From Paenibacillus physcomitrellae (GTDB lineage Bacteria > Bacillota > Bacilli > Paenibacillales > Paenibacillaceae): a DNA stretch of 64,000 nucleotides. The stretch covers positions 2,108,001-2,172,000 of the forward strand of contig NZ_CP022584.1 in NCBI RefSeq assembly GCF_002240225.1, in the 5' to 3' direction. This document shows positions 1 through 9,120 of this stretch, one piece after another. Numbering within the stretch: the stretch's first letter is position 1; each line of letters opens with the position of its first letter. A program made the position numbers and the translations under genes. A model generated the notes under the pieces. That model did no database searches, was not told the origin of the DNA, and was given only the letters and a program-made list of their open reading frames with translations.

Positions 1-622
1 TTGAAGTTCGGTGAGGCTCCAGGACGGCGACCTGACCCGCCGTAATGTACATCACCAGAGCTGCGCCCAGACCGATCAGCGGCAGCCGAAGCGGTGCAGA
101 GGCCAACCACTGCTTGCGGCCTGCAACGAGCCCGCGGACCGCAGCCGCAAGCAGAGCCGCCGCGGCCACCACAGCCGGGAGCCCGATGCCGAGAACAGCT
201 GCGGGCAGCAGCAGCGCCGCGGCTATCAATAAGGACGTGCCCAGGCGCGAGCGGGCCATGCTGCCCTGCGCACGGGCTATACCGAGCAGCACAGCCGCGG
301 CATGAGCAAGCCATAGCACAAGCAGGAACAACAGCGGAGACTGATGCACGGCATACGCCGTAAGCAGCACAATAAAGGGATACACCGCTCCGGCTTCCAG
401 CAATGAGAAGCTCAGCGTTTTCCCGAGTCCGCTAAACCGGCGCTTGCGGGAGGCGGATAAAGGCGGCGCAGACTGGTCCGCCGGATTCCCCGGATGTGAG
501 ACTCCAGAGGCTGCCAGGGTTGCATGGATTTTTGAAGTTCCATGATTTTCTGGGATTGCATGGCTGTCTGGAGTTGCACGGTTTTCTTGGGTTGTATGGG
601 CTGCAGGTTTTAACGGGTTCAT
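1..622 (-). CDS. Transglutaminase-like membrane protein (TgpA type), N-terminal part
   Basis: Only the first 207 codons are inside the window; the gene continues past the left edge. The visible part has a polar N-terminus of about 60 residues, a basic stretch (residues about 59-63) and then several hydrophobic segments rich in Ala and Leu, as in the membrane half of TgpA proteins. The catalytic transglutaminase domain would lie outside the window, so the name rests mainly on operon order: moxR, DUF58 and transglutaminase genes commonly travel together. The start ATG overlaps the stop of the DUF58 gene (ATGA), implying translational coupling. Residues about 6-35 are built from an imperfect six-residue repeat of the type H-A-T-P-E-N, encoded by an 18-bp tandem repeat. 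Confidence 0.7.
   Translation of the reverse strand, partial: MNPLKPAAHTTQENRATPDSHAIPENHGTSKIHATLAASGVSHPGNPADQSAPPLSASRKRRFSGLGKTLSFSLLEAGAVYPFIVLLTAYAVHQSPLLFLLVLWLAHAAAVLLGIARAQGSMARSRLGTSLLIAAALLLPAAVLGIGLPAVVAAAALLAAAVRGLVAGRKQWLASAPLRLPLIGLGAALVMYITAGQVAVLEPHRTS
520..607. repeat. 18-bp imperfect tandem repeat inside coding sequence
   Basis: About five units of 18 bp, each starting TTGCATGG or a one- to two-base variant (plus-strand reading), encode the H-A-T-P-E-N-like repeats near the N-terminus of the transglutaminase-like protein. The period is a multiple of three, so the frame is kept. Confidence 0.8.
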
Positions 623-1716
623 ACCGCCGCCTCCTTATCCCCGGGCCAGCCGGCAAGCGTGACCCGGTGTCCCTGCTGTTCCAGCAGCCGAATGCCTTCA
701 CGGACCGGCTCAGACACATGCGCGGTAACCAGCAGATAATCAAGGGCTGTCTCGTGTTCACGTCCGGCCTCCAGACGCAAATATTCGAAAAAGGACATCC
801 GGATCTTCATCTCCGCCGCGGCCATTGCCTCCAGGATTTGCTCCAGCTGAGCCGCCCCGTAATCCGGTTCAAGCCGCAGCATCGCCTGGTTCTCCGGCCG
901 GACCCAGGCGTTATGGCCAAAACCTGCGGCCATCCCCTGATGAATCAGCGATGCCGCGCAGGTACCCGCGTAAGAGAACGCCTCTTCAACAATCTCCGGC
1001 CGGGTCACCACATTCCACATGTGCTCGGACTCTTCGACATTCAGCAGGATCATCACCTGCGGATCGGCGGTAAAGCCGTTTTGATGGACCTGTAATTCCC
1101 CCGTGCGGGCCGTTGCCTTCCAGTGAATCCGGTTCATGGAATCCCCTGGGGCATAACTGCGAATGCCGGTGATCAGGAACGGATCTTGAACGATCCAGCG
1201 CCGCACGGCCAGCTCGCCCTGCCACGTCTTCCAGGAGGAAGGCAATTCGTCCTCTCCGAGCAGCGCCGGATAAACGACCAGACGTCTGCCGAGAACAATC
1301 TGCCGTGTCGGCGTGAACAAGGCAAACAAATCCCCTCCGGTCATCGTCGCGGAATCAATTCGGTAAATGCCCCGTCGGACGCACTGAATCTGGTGCGTAC
1401 GTGTGATCCGGGTTCGGGGACGGATGGTGAACAAGCTGGTGTGGTTCTGATAAATATTCCCTTCACTGATTGTCATTTCACGGCTTCGTTTGAAGATCAG
1501 CGAAGAAGGCAGCATCGCTTCGAGGCGCAGCCAAGGAACGGGAAGGATTTTGCCGTTCTCGATGATCTCAACCATTTCGATCCGATCTCCTGTATAACAG
1601 GCCTCCGTACTGAAATGCCGCTCATAAGTCAGCTTTCTTAATGAACTTCTGCCCAAGATCAATCCCTGCAGCACCAGCGTCAGGCCGCAGGCCAACAGCA
1701 GCCACAGCAGCGCCAT
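619..1716 (-). CDS. DUF58 domain protein
   Basis: This 365-residue protein starts with a hydrophobic helix (residues about 2-22) and carries the DUF58 signature around residues 210-230: an R-x-Y-x-P-G-D segment followed by I-H-W-K-A-T-A-R. DUF58 proteins are usually encoded beside MoxR AAA+ ATPases; the pair is thought to act in assembly or remodelling of membrane or secreted complexes, but a defined biochemical role is not known. Its start overlaps the moxR stop by one base (TAATG) and its own stop overlaps the next start (ATGA), so the three genes look like one translationally coupled operon. Confidence 0.9.
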   Translation of the reverse strand: MALLWLLLACGLTLVLQGLILGRSSLRKLTYERHFSTEACYTGDRIEMVEIIENGKILPVPWLRLEAMLPSSLIFKRSREMTISEGNIYQNHTSLFTIRPRTRITRTHQIQCVRRGIYRIDSATMTGGDLFALFTPTRQIVLGRRLVVYPALLGEDELPSSWKTWQGELAVRRWIVQDPFLITGIRSYAPGDSMNRIHWKATARTGELQVHQNGFTADPQVMILLNVEESEHMWNVVTRPEIVEEAFSYAGTCAASLIHQGMAAGFGHNAWVRPENQAMLRLEPDYGAAQLEQILEAMAAAEMKIRMSFFEYLRLEAGREHETALDYLLVTAHVSEPVREGIRLLEQQGHRVTLAGWPGDKEAAV

Positions 1717-2690
1717 TATTTCACGCCGCTTTCCAGTCCGGTTTCGCTCGGAACCGCAACCTGTTCCATCACTTCAAGCAGAATACGACGGGCGGCCTCC
1801 TGCTGCGCTCCGTAGCGCTTCTTCAGCACAAGCCGGTGGGCACAAACCGGAATAAGCAGATGTTTAATGTCGTCCGGCAGCACATACTCTCTTCCCTTCA
1901 GCGCGGCAAAGGCTTGACTCGAACGAAGCAGAGCCTGGGTTCCGCGCGGGCTGATGCCCAGTGCCGCTTCGGCGTGGGTTCGGGTTGCTTCGGCTAACGC
2001 AACGATGTAGCCCATCAAATCCTCATTCACCTCAACCTGAGCGCACAAGCGCTGGGCCTCCAGCACCTCCTCGGCGGACGTAACCGGCTGGGCCCGATCC
2101 GGACTCAGGCCTGACACGCCGGCTGTTCGTTTCAAAATTTCCCGTGCTTCCGACGAAGAAGGATATCCCAATTTCATACGAATCATGAAACGATCCATCT
2201 GAGCCTCTGGGAGAGGAAACGTTCCTTGGTTGTCCACCGGGTTCTGCGTGGCCAGCACCATAAACGGCCTGCCCAGCTCCATGCTCTCCCCGTCAATGCT
2301 GACCTGCCGCTCTTCCATACATTCGAGGAGACTGGACTGCGTGCGGGGAGTCGCCCGGTTGATTTCATCGGCCAGAATAATGCTGGAGAACAGCGGACCC
2401 GGCCGGAATTGAAATTCGCCTTCTTTTTGATTATAGAAATGAATGCCCGTCAAATCCGAAGGCAATAAATCAGGCGTAAACTGAATCCGCTGAAAGCTCA
2501 GCGACAGGGAAGCCGCCAAACTTTTAGCCAGCATCGTTTTACCGGTTCCTGGCACATCCTCAAGCAGCACATGCCCGGATGCCAGAAGGGCCGTCAGCAG
2601 CAGCTCCACCTCATCTTCCTTCCCTACAATCACCTTGCCGATATTCTCTCTCAGTTTTGTCGTCAGCTCGCGAACGGGTTCCACGTTCAT
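1716..2690 (-). CDS. MoxR-family AAA+ ATPase
   Basis: The 324-residue product has a Walker A motif G-T-G-K-T (residues about 48-52) and a Walker B segment I-I-L-A-D-E-I (about 104-110), and the AAA_3/AAA_lid organisation of MoxR proteins throughout. MoxR ATPases act as chaperones for partner complexes; here the partners are presumably the DUF58 and transglutaminase-like proteins encoded just downstream. I chose the ATG at 2690 because GGAAGGATGG precedes it and family homology starts a few residues later. An upstream in-frame ATG at 2765 would add 25 residues without family similarity. Confidence 0.92.
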   Translation of the reverse strand: MNVEPVRELTTKLRENIGKVIVGKEDEVELLLTALLASGHVLLEDVPGTGKTMLAKSLAASLSLSFQRIQFTPDLLPSDLTGIHFYNQKEGEFQFRPGPLFSSIILADEINRATPRTQSSLLECMEERQVSIDGESMELGRPFMVLATQNPVDNQGTFPLPEAQMDRFMIRMKLGYPSSSEAREILKRTAGVSGLSPDRAQPVTSAEEVLEAQRLCAQVEVNEDLMGYIVALAEATRTHAEAALGISPRGTQALLRSSQAFAALKGREYVLPDDIKHLLIPVCAHRLVLKKRYGAQQEAARRILLEVMEQVAVPSETGLESGVK

Positions 2691-2944
2691 GTTTGTTCTA
2701 CCATCCTTCCGGAAGCGATTGCCTGTTCCAACAATCTTATTTTTATGAAATTGAAGCGCTTGCAATAAAAAAGATAAGGTCCATTTGTTTTATTCTATCA
2801 CCGCCCCCTTCCTATTTCACTACTCCACAAAAAATGAAGCGCTGGCAGAGGTGTTTTACCTCTGTATTTCTGCACTCATCCGGGAGCCCTGTCTCCTCTT
2901 CCCGTTCGATTCTCAAATTTTTTAATAAATATTTTAAAAGGTGA
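2691..2944. other. Intergenic region between divergent genes
   Basis: Between the moxR start and the plus-strand cupredoxin gene. No gene-like frame with a ribosome binding site was found. The right end holds the candidate ECF promoter listed separately. Confidence 0.6.
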
Positions 2945-2971
2945 TCAAACCGGAATTTAGGCTAAATCGTT
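2945..2971 (+). promoter_or_regulatory. Candidate ECF-sigma promoter for the cupredoxin genes
   Basis: TCAAAC, 17 bp, then CGTT, resembling the TGAAAC-N16/17-CGT(A/C) pattern of Bacillus ECF sigma factors. It would start transcription about 30 nt upstream of the coding start. The sigma factor encoded downstream at 5392 is the natural candidate to use it; this is inference. Confidence 0.4.
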
Positions 2972-3010
2972 TTCTCTAACATGAAAGTTAAAACTAGGAG
3001 GTTATAGACC

Positions 3011-4720
3011 ATGGGGAAAATCAAAAATCTGCTGGCTGCGGCCGCACTCGGAACCACGCTTATACTGCCGGCCTTGTCTGCAGCGGCTGCAGACAGCACC
3101 AATACCGCCGGGGGAGCGGCCAGCGTTCAGCCCGCAGGCACTCATCTGATCACGGATGGCCAAACGGCGGCCCAGTTCAAGCTGCTGCTCGGCGACGGTC
3201 AAGGAGTGAATGGCGATTATTTAGCCAAAGACACGACGAGAATCCAGGCTGCAATCATTTCGCTGCGGCTGCAGGGCAAGCTGACTCAAGCCGAAGCGTT
3301 CAAGGGCAGCGCCAATTTTGCTGACGCCAAACTGGTGAACGCGGACAACCGCCAAATTCTTGCCTTTCTGCATGCCAATCCGCAATACGGCTGGAACGGC
3401 GTAACCGGCAATAGGTTCGATCCGCTGGCCAAAATCAGCTCCCAGCAGTTGTACAAAGTGCTGCTCGAAACGCTCGGCTTCAAAGCCGGCACCGATTTTA
3501 ATTATAACGATACCGAAGCTTTTGCCGCAGGCAAAGGGTTGAATCAAATAGCAGGCGTGCCCGCTTTGACCAACGGCCATCTGGCAACCGCACTGGTTGA
3601 AGCCTTGTCCGCGAACACCCAGTCCGGCCAAACGCTGTTTGGATCGCTGCAGCAAAACGGTGTTATTGCCGCGACGGCCTCGCTGCCGGCCGGTGACCGT
3701 ATCACGCTCCGCACCGATGCCAAGCTCGGCCGTTATTTGGCCGACAGTCAGGGACGTACTTTATATTTCTTCTCGAACGATGCCGGAAATCTGGATGCCT
3801 GTCAGGGACAATGCCTGGCTACCTGGCCGTTTCTGGACTCGGATCAGCTGCAGATTCCTGCCGGTCTAAATCCGTCCGATTTCACATTGGTTACTCATGC
3901 CAACGGCACCAAGCAATGGATGTATAAAGGCTGGCCGCTGTACCGATTCATTAAAGACAGCAAAGCCGGAGACGTGCTGGGGGAAGGCGTGAACGGCATC
4001 TGGACCGCAGCCAAACCAGATTATCGCCTTATGCTTGGAGCCAACGCCGAATTGGGCAAATATCTGACAGACAGCGAAGGCCGAACTTTATATTATTTGA
4101 CACAAGATATGCCGCAAATGAGCGTATGCGACGGACCTTGCCTGGTGGCCTGGCCGGCGTTTGACGCTTCCGGAAGCCTGCCTTCTCTGCTTAAAGAGCA
4201 AGATTTCGGTTCGATCACCCGTCCCGACGGAAGCAAACAAGCGACCTTCAAAGGATACCCGCTTTATTACTTCATCAACGATAAGAATCATGGGAATACA
4301 ACCGGTCAAAATGTGGAGAACGTCTGGTTTGTAGTGAATCCGGAGACTTTTACAGGCAGCATGGGAGACGGCATGGGAGCGGGGATGAATTCGGCGTCGG
4401 GAAACAAAGATGATTCCCAGCCGAATCAGCCAGCCGGGCAGCCTTCCCAGCAGTCTACAGCCAGCCAAACGGCCAAAACTTATACGGTGAATATCAAGGA
4501 TTTCTCCTTCGGGGCTCCGCTGACCGTCGAAGCCGGCTCCAAGATTACCTTTACCAATCTGGATGACATGGAGCACAGCGCCGCTGCTGATAACGGCAGT
4601 TTCGCTACTCCGCTGCTGGCCAGCGGTGAATCCTATACGATTACCCTCGATAAACCGGGTACCTACAGCTATCACTGCCAGGTGCACCCTTCGATGACGG
4701 GGACCATTATTGTCCAATAA
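3011..4720 (+). CDS. Secreted PF03640-repeat protein with C-terminal cupredoxin domain
   Basis: The 569-residue protein begins with a signal peptide (basic start, hydrophobic core, likely cleavage after A-A-A near residue 26). Residues about 235-450 hold two copies of the 'secreted repeat of unknown function' family (PF03640, COG4315), each with L-G-x-Y-L-x-D-S-x-G-R-T-L-Y, a C-x3-C pair before W-P and a later Y-K-G-x-P-L-Y segment. After a Q/S-rich linker comes a plastocyanin-like domain (490-569) with type 1 copper ligands His522, Cys556, His559 and Met562. It therefore looks like an extracytoplasmic copper or electron-transfer protein. A strong AGGAGG precedes the ATG. The lipoprotein gene 15 bp downstream carries the same cupredoxin fold, and an ECF sigma/anti-sigma pair follows. 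Confidence 0.9.
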   Translation: MGKIKNLLAAAALGTTLILPALSAAAADSTNTAGGAASVQPAGTHLITDGQTAAQFKLLLGDGQGVNGDYLAKDTTRIQAAIISLRLQGKLTQAEAFKGSANFADAKLVNADNRQILAFLHANPQYGWNGVTGNRFDPLAKISSQQLYKVLLETLGFKAGTDFNYNDTEAFAAGKGLNQIAGVPALTNGHLATALVEALSANTQSGQTLFGSLQQNGVIAATASLPAGDRITLRTDAKLGRYLADSQGRTLYFFSNDAGNLDACQGQCLATWPFLDSDQLQIPAGLNPSDFTLVTHANGTKQWMYKGWPLYRFIKDSKAGDVLGEGVNGIWTAAKPDYRLMLGANAELGKYLTDSEGRTLYYLTQDMPQMSVCDGPCLVAWPAFDASGSLPSLLKEQDFGSITRPDGSKQATFKGYPLYYFINDKNHGNTTGQNVENVWFVVNPETFTGSMGDGMGAGMNSASGNKDDSQPNQPAGQPSQQSTASQTAKTYTVNIKDFSFGAPLTVEAGSKITFTNLDDMEHSAAADNGSFATPLLASGESYTITLDKPGTYSYHCQVHPSMTGTIIVQ

Positions 4721-4735
4721 GGGGATGAAATTCGC

Positions 4736-5209
4736 GTGAAAAAGAAAACCGCTATGACCGCTTTAGTTCCTGTCTTCGCTGCATTACTTGTGCTGTCTGC
4801 CTGCGGCAATTCAGGCAGCGCCAATAACGCTGAGGAGGCGGGAGCCTCTGCCGCTCCCGCCTCCTCAGCCTCCGCCCCGGCAGAAGCCGGGGAACCCGGC
4901 ACCCCGGCATCCGAACCTGTTGACGGCTCAGCCGACTCGTCAAATCCAGCAGCCGGCACGGAACACGCCATTGACATCAGCAATTTCAGCTTCTCGATGG
5001 GGACGCTGGAAATCCATCCCGGCGATACGGTTACGTTCACTAATCATGATGACGTCGCCCATTCAGCCACGGCGGATGACAACTCCTTCGATACCGGGCT
5101 GCTGGGCAAGGATGAGTCAAAGACGATTACCTTCGATAAGGAAGGCGAAATCAGCTATCACTGCTCAGCCCATCCGGGCATGCAGGCTAAAATCGTCGTC
5201 AAGGCATGA
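4736..5209 (+). CDS. Cupredoxin-domain lipoprotein
   Basis: The 157-residue protein has a lipoprotein signal with lipobox L-S-A-C (Cys23), then an Ala/Pro/Ser/Glu-rich spacer to about residue 75, and a single plastocyanin-like domain. The copper ligands visible are His109, Cys143, His146 and Met149. It closely resembles the C-terminal domain of the preceding protein, which suggests duplication and shuffling of one module. It is probably anchored to the outer face of the membrane and may exchange copper or electrons with its neighbour. GGGGATG lies upstream of the start codon, which appears to be GTG. Confidence 0.9.
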   Translation: MKKKTAMTALVPVFAALLVLSACGNSGSANNAEEAGASAAPASSASAPAEAGEPGTPASEPVDGSADSSNPAAGTEHAIDISNFSFSMGTLEIHPGDTVTFTNHDDVAHSATADDNSFDTGLLGKDESKTITFDKEGEISYHCSAHPGMQAKIVVKA

Positions 5210-5262
5210 GTTGTCATGCACTTAGCAAGCTTCCAATTCATCGATCGTAACCGCATTCTTAT

Positions 5263-5296
5263 AAAGCAAGAGTACCTTCCAGGTTCTCTTGCTTTT
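5263..5296 (+). terminator. Rho-independent terminator after the cupredoxin pair
   Basis: AAAGCAAGAG pairs with CTCTTGCTTT across a 13-nt loop, followed by T-rich sequence. It separates the cupredoxin genes from the sigma factor gene. Confidence 0.8.
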
Positions 5297-5391
5297 GCCT
5301 ATCTTTTTATTCATCTTTAATGTCGGATTTTCTGGTACGATGAAGGCAAGCTATTTATCTATTTTTCAAAGCCGATTCTGGAGGCATCGAC

Positions 5392-5958
5392 ATGCATAAC
5401 CTTTCTGATTACGAATTGATGCTGCTCGTCAAGGAAAAGCGGCAGGAAGCATTATCTATTCTTTATGACCGGCATGGGGGCCTCATCTATTCCTTTGCCA
5501 TCAGATCCGTCCGGAATGAACAGGCCGCCAGGGAAATTGTCCAATCCGTCTTTATCCGTTTATGGACCACGGAATCCGGCTATAATCCCGAGAAAGGCCG
5601 GTTCACAAGCTGGCTGGTGACCATCACCCGGAATATAGCGACAGATTGGCTTCGTAAGGAACGACGAATTAACGAGGGAGTCACTTCCTTTGTCCCTGAA
5701 CAGTTTGATCAAATTCCCGATGACGGGGTATCTCCGGAAGCAAGCGCAGAGCGGGAATCGCTCAAAAGGCAGATCCGCGCCGCTTATCGCTTCCTTTCCC
5801 GTCAGCAGATTGATCTGCTGGAGCATTTTTATTGGCAGGGATATACCCTGAAGGAGCTTTCGCTTCATTACCGGGAACCGCTCGGAACGGTCAAGAACAG
5901 GCTGCATCAGACGCTCAAAGTACTGCGCCGACATTTGATTGTGGAAGGAGAAGGATGA
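5392..5958 (+). CDS. ECF-family RNA polymerase sigma factor
   Basis: The 188-residue protein has sigma-70 region 2 (about residues 20-95, including the W-L-V-T-I-T-R-N segment) and region 4 with a helix-turn-helix (about 128-182), and lacks regions 1 and 3, as ECF factors do. An ATG preceded by GGAGG starts it. Its stop codon overlaps the start of the anti-sigma gene (ATGA), so the pair is co-translated. Its neighbours suggest that it controls the upstream copper-protein genes; a candidate ECF promoter lies at 2945-2971. It resembles the SigK/RskA type pairing by its anti-sigma partner. Confidence 0.93.
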   Translation: MHNLSDYELMLLVKEKRQEALSILYDRHGGLIYSFAIRSVRNEQAAREIVQSVFIRLWTTESGYNPEKGRFTSWLVTITRNIATDWLRKERRINEGVTSFVPEQFDQIPDDGVSPEASAERESLKRQIRAAYRFLSRQQIDLLEHFYWQGYTLKELSLHYREPLGTVKNRLHQTLKVLRRHLIVEGEG

Positions 5959-6773
5959 GAGTGAACGAGGAACGCACACCGTTATGCGATTTATGCCTGG
6001 ATGTAGTCACGAATGGGTGTACGGAGGAAGAACGGCTTGCTTTTGAGCGTCACCTTCCAGGCTGTGAGGCCTGCCAGGCCGAAATGAAAGAATTGCGGGA
6101 AACATGGGAGGCGTTATCTGCAGATATGAAATGGATGAGTCCGCCGGAGGATTTGAAGGAGCAGGTGTTGAACGCTGCGTTTGCCGCAGACCAGCCGGAG
6201 CTTGAGCCCGTGCAGGAGCAGGAGAAGGCACCGGTGAAAATGTTCCATATCGCTGGAAGCGAGCAGGCAAGAAGGCGCGCCGTGCGAAGAAGCCGGTTTA
6301 TGACCGCAGCGGCTTCCATAATGCTGGTATTGTTCCTGGCCAGCGCAAGCTGGAACTATAAGATGTATAACGAGCAGGCCGCAGATCCGATGCCTGTTGA
6401 GAAAGCGCTGAGCGTGTCCGCTTCCCAGATCAAAATGGCTGTTCCGCTGCATACCCAATCTGCAGAGTATGCTCAGGCATACGGCTTCGCGTGCATCGTG
6501 GACAACGGGAACAGCAAGCAGTTTGTCGTCTATGTCTATGGAGCGCCGGAGACCGCCGCCAGCCAGGCTTATCAGGTTTGGCTGATTAAGGATGGCGTAC
6601 GGACAAGTGCCGGGACATTCCGGGTCCGTACGGAAGGAAACAACACCAGCCTGGGCGTCCTCTCCATGCCGATGAAATCGAGTAACCTCAAATTCGATGC
6701 CATCGGCATCACGTTAGAGCCGGATGACAAAGGAAGCCAGCCGCGGGGAGAGAAAATGTTTTCTTCTATTTAA
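5955..6773 (+). CDS. Membrane anti-sigma factor, zinc-finger N-terminus and RskA-like C-terminus
   Basis: The 272-residue protein starts with a zinc-binding anti-sigma motif H-x3-C-x2-C (His33, Cys37, Cys40, plus earlier Cys11/Cys14/Cys22), followed by one membrane helix (about 116-134) and an extracytoplasmic domain resembling the anti-sigma-K factor RskA C-terminus (Q-V-W-L-I-K-D-G near 210). The cytoplasmic finger would hold the sigma factor; the outer domain would sense the signal. The ATG at 5955 overlaps the sigma stop codon and follows GGAGAAGG. Further upstream starts in this frame would run back into the sigma gene and have no family similarity. Confidence 0.88.
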   Translation: MRVNEERTPLCDLCLDVVTNGCTEEERLAFERHLPGCEACQAEMKELRETWEALSADMKWMSPPEDLKEQVLNAAFAADQPELEPVQEQEKAPVKMFHIAGSEQARRRAVRRSRFMTAAASIMLVLFLASASWNYKMYNEQAADPMPVEKALSVSASQIKMAVPLHTQSAEYAQAYGFACIVDNGNSKQFVVYVYGAPETAASQAYQVWLIKDGVRTSAGTFRVRTEGNNTSLGVLSMPMKSSNLKFDAIGITLEPDDKGSQPRGEKMFSSI

Positions 6774-6837
6774 GGAGTTGAGGAGCTAGAGATCTAGGAA
6801 GCTAAGGAGCAAAGAAGCCAAAGAAAAAGAACAGAAA

Positions 6838-6863
6838 GAAGAGCCGTCCTCAGGACGGCTCTT
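6838..6863. terminator. Bidirectional terminator overlapping the uvrC stop codon
   Basis: GAAGAGCCGTCC and GGACGGCTCTTC form a 12-bp stem around TCA, flanked by T-rich sequence on both sides. It serves the convergent anti-sigma and uvrC genes. The uvrC stop codon (6850-6852) is inside the hairpin. Confidence 0.88.
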
Positions 6864-8883
6864 CTTCATTTAAAGCCTCTATAATGCGGGCGGCAAGCTT
6901 GTCACCGATCGACAGCGGCCGGAAATCCTCGACGGAGGCCTCTTTCATTTTCTTGATGGAGCCAAAATGCTTCAGCAGCAGCTTGCGCCGCTTCTCCCCG
7001 ATCCCGGGGATCGAATCCAGCTTCGAGGTGACCATCGATTTGCCCCGCTGTTCACGGTGGAACGAAATCGCAAACCGGTGAACCTCATCCTGGATCCGCT
7101 GCAGCAGGTAAAATTCCTGGCTGTCACGCGGCAAACGAACCGGTTCCGGCGGATCACCGACCATCAGCTGGGCCGTTTTATGCTTGGCATCTTTGACAAG
7201 ACCGCAGACCGGGATAAACAGCCCCAGCTCGTTCTCCAGCACATCGATCGCAGCGGAGATTTGTCCTTTGCCGCCGTCAACGACGATTAGATCGGGCTGC
7301 TGCAAATTTTCCTTCAATACACGTTCATAACGGCGCCGGATAACCTCGCGCATCGTTTCGTAATCGTCCGGTCCCTGAACGGTTTTGACTTTGTATTTAC
7401 GGTATTCCTTTCGATCCGGTTTGCCGTCCGTAAACACAACCATCGCTGAAACCGGGTTGGCTCCCTGAATGTTGGAGTTATCAAAAGCCTCGATGCGGTG
7501 TATGGACTCCAGTCCAATATATTGACCCAGATTGTCCGCCGCTTTGGACGTCCGCTCCTCGTCACGGGCAATGAGACGGAATTTCTCGTCGAGCGCTACT
7601 CGGGCGTTGTCCGTCGCCATCTTCACCATCTGCTTCTTCAAGCCGCGCTGCGGCAGCAGCACTTTGACGCCCAGCCATTCCTGCAGAGAAGCCGCTCCGC
7701 CGGACGCCTCCACCCCGCCTTCCAGCATGGTCTCCTGTTCCTGTTCTAGTTCCTGATCCTGGTCTTGTTCTGTATCGCCCTCTGTAGCCGTATAAGCAGC
7801 AGCACTCTCCGCCACCAGACCTTCGGCGTTGGCCTGAGTCTCAGCGCCCTCCTCATCAGACTCGGACAAAGAAGCTGCAAGTGCAGCCGGCCCGGCTGCT
7901 GCTTCGTCCTCATGCGGTTCAGGCAGCAGAATCTCCTGCGGCAGCGCCGGGTTATCGCTGTAATACTGAGTGACGTAAGACAGAAAATCGCCGTAGGCGT
8001 CTCCGTAGAACGGAAAACTTGAGGCGTGGCGTTCAATCATTTTCCCTTGGCGCATGTACAGAATCTGCACACACATCCAGCCTTTATCGACTGAGAACCC
8101 AAATACATCGCGGTCCCGGGCATCCGCCATCGTAATCTTCTGCTTCTCCATCAGCGCATCGATATTGATGATCTGATCCCGCAGTTCCTTCGCACGCTCA
8201 AAGTTCAGCTCTTCCGCGGATTCCTCCATCTTGCGCTGCAGCTCTTTCTTGATCTCTTCATGGCCGCCACTGAGGAAACGGGTAATTTCCTGGGTAATGT
8301 CCTCGTACGTTTCTTTGCCCACTTCCTGCACGCAAGGAGCCATGCATTGGCCCATATGGTAATAAAGGCAGACTTCCTTTGGCATGACGTTGCATTTGCG
8401 CAGCGGATACATCCGGTCGAGCAGTTTCTTGGTCTGCTGAGCGGCATAGGCATTCGGATACGGACCAAAATATTTGGCCTTATCCTTGACCACTTTCCGG
8501 GTCACCTCCAGCCGCGGATGCTGTTCGTTTGTGATCTTGATGTAAGGGAACGTTTTGTCGTCCTTCAGCAGGACGTTATAACGCGGCATATGTGTTTTGA
8601 TTAGGTTGCACTCGAGAATGAGCGCCTCCATATTACTGCCGGTTACGATATATTCAAAGTCACGGATTTCCGAGACGAGCCGCTGGGTTTTGCCGTTATG
8701 GCTGCCTGTAAAATAGGAACGGACCCGATTTTTCAACACTTTGGCCTTACCTACGTAAATGATCGTGCCTTCCCGGTTCTTCATTAGATAACAGCCGGGA
8801 AGATCCGGGAGCAGAGCAAGCTTGTGGCGGATCGCCTCCAGCGCTTTCTCCTGCCCCTGTATATTTTCTATATGTGAATCCAC
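6850..8883 (-). CDS. uvrC: Excinuclease ABC subunit C
   Basis: UvrC makes the dual incisions in nucleotide excision repair. The 677-residue product has the GIY-YIG nuclease at its N-terminus (G-C-Y at 30-32, Y-V-G at 43-45), the UVR motif that binds UvrB (about 227-238), the RNase H-like second nuclease domain, and helix-hairpin-helix motifs at the end (about 622-646). The start is a GTG preceded by GGAGAGGAG; longer in-frame starts lie upstream of that site. It is about 80 residues longer than usual because of an acidic, Gln/Glu/Ala-rich insertion (about 323-398) between the UVR region and the RNase H-like domain. Confidence 0.97.
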   Translation of the reverse strand: MDSHIENIQGQEKALEAIRHKLALLPDLPGCYLMKNREGTIIYVGKAKVLKNRVRSYFTGSHNGKTQRLVSEIRDFEYIVTGSNMEALILECNLIKTHMPRYNVLLKDDKTFPYIKITNEQHPRLEVTRKVVKDKAKYFGPYPNAYAAQQTKKLLDRMYPLRKCNVMPKEVCLYYHMGQCMAPCVQEVGKETYEDITQEITRFLSGGHEEIKKELQRKMEESAEELNFERAKELRDQIINIDALMEKQKITMADARDRDVFGFSVDKGWMCVQILYMRQGKMIERHASSFPFYGDAYGDFLSYVTQYYSDNPALPQEILLPEPHEDEAAAGPAALAASLSESDEEGAETQANAEGLVAESAAAYTATEGDTEQDQDQELEQEQETMLEGGVEASGGAASLQEWLGVKVLLPQRGLKKQMVKMATDNARVALDEKFRLIARDEERTSKAADNLGQYIGLESIHRIEAFDNSNIQGANPVSAMVVFTDGKPDRKEYRKYKVKTVQGPDDYETMREVIRRRYERVLKENLQQPDLIVVDGGKGQISAAIDVLENELGLFIPVCGLVKDAKHKTAQLMVGDPPEPVRLPRDSQEFYLLQRIQDEVHRFAISFHREQRGKSMVTSKLDSIPGIGEKRRKLLLKHFGSIKKMKEASVEDFRPLSIGDKLAARIIEALNEEEPS

Positions 8884-9053
8884 GCAACGTTCTCCTCTCC
8901 GCATGGAATGTCTGAAATCCCTAATCAGGATCAAATTAAGCTTAACCTCTATATTATACCCGAACCTGCGTTCTCGCGAAAGAGAACGGCCAAGCATTCC
9001 CGGCCCAGCTGCCGGTGCAATTTATCCCATCAACAAAGCTGCAGCAATAAAAA

Positions 9054-9082
9054 GAACGCCCCCGGTTCGGCCGGAGGCGTTC
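9054..9082 (-). terminator. Terminator of trxA
   Basis: GAACGCC/GGCGTTC stem with an inner CCGG/CCGG pairing, followed on the minus strand by TTTTTATT. Confidence 0.85.
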
Positions 9083-9120
9083 TGTTCAGCTATTCATGTT
9101 TAATCTTGATTAGCTGAATC

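Noticed and set aside
496..1095. Long plus-strand frame opposite the DUF58 gene
   Set aside because: It is the antisense of a clear DUF58/transglutaminase-like operon and shows no family features.
7690..7917. UvrC insertion considered as a frameshift or an intein
   Set aside because: The frame is continuous on both sides, and the insert has no intein splice motifs and is of low complexity.
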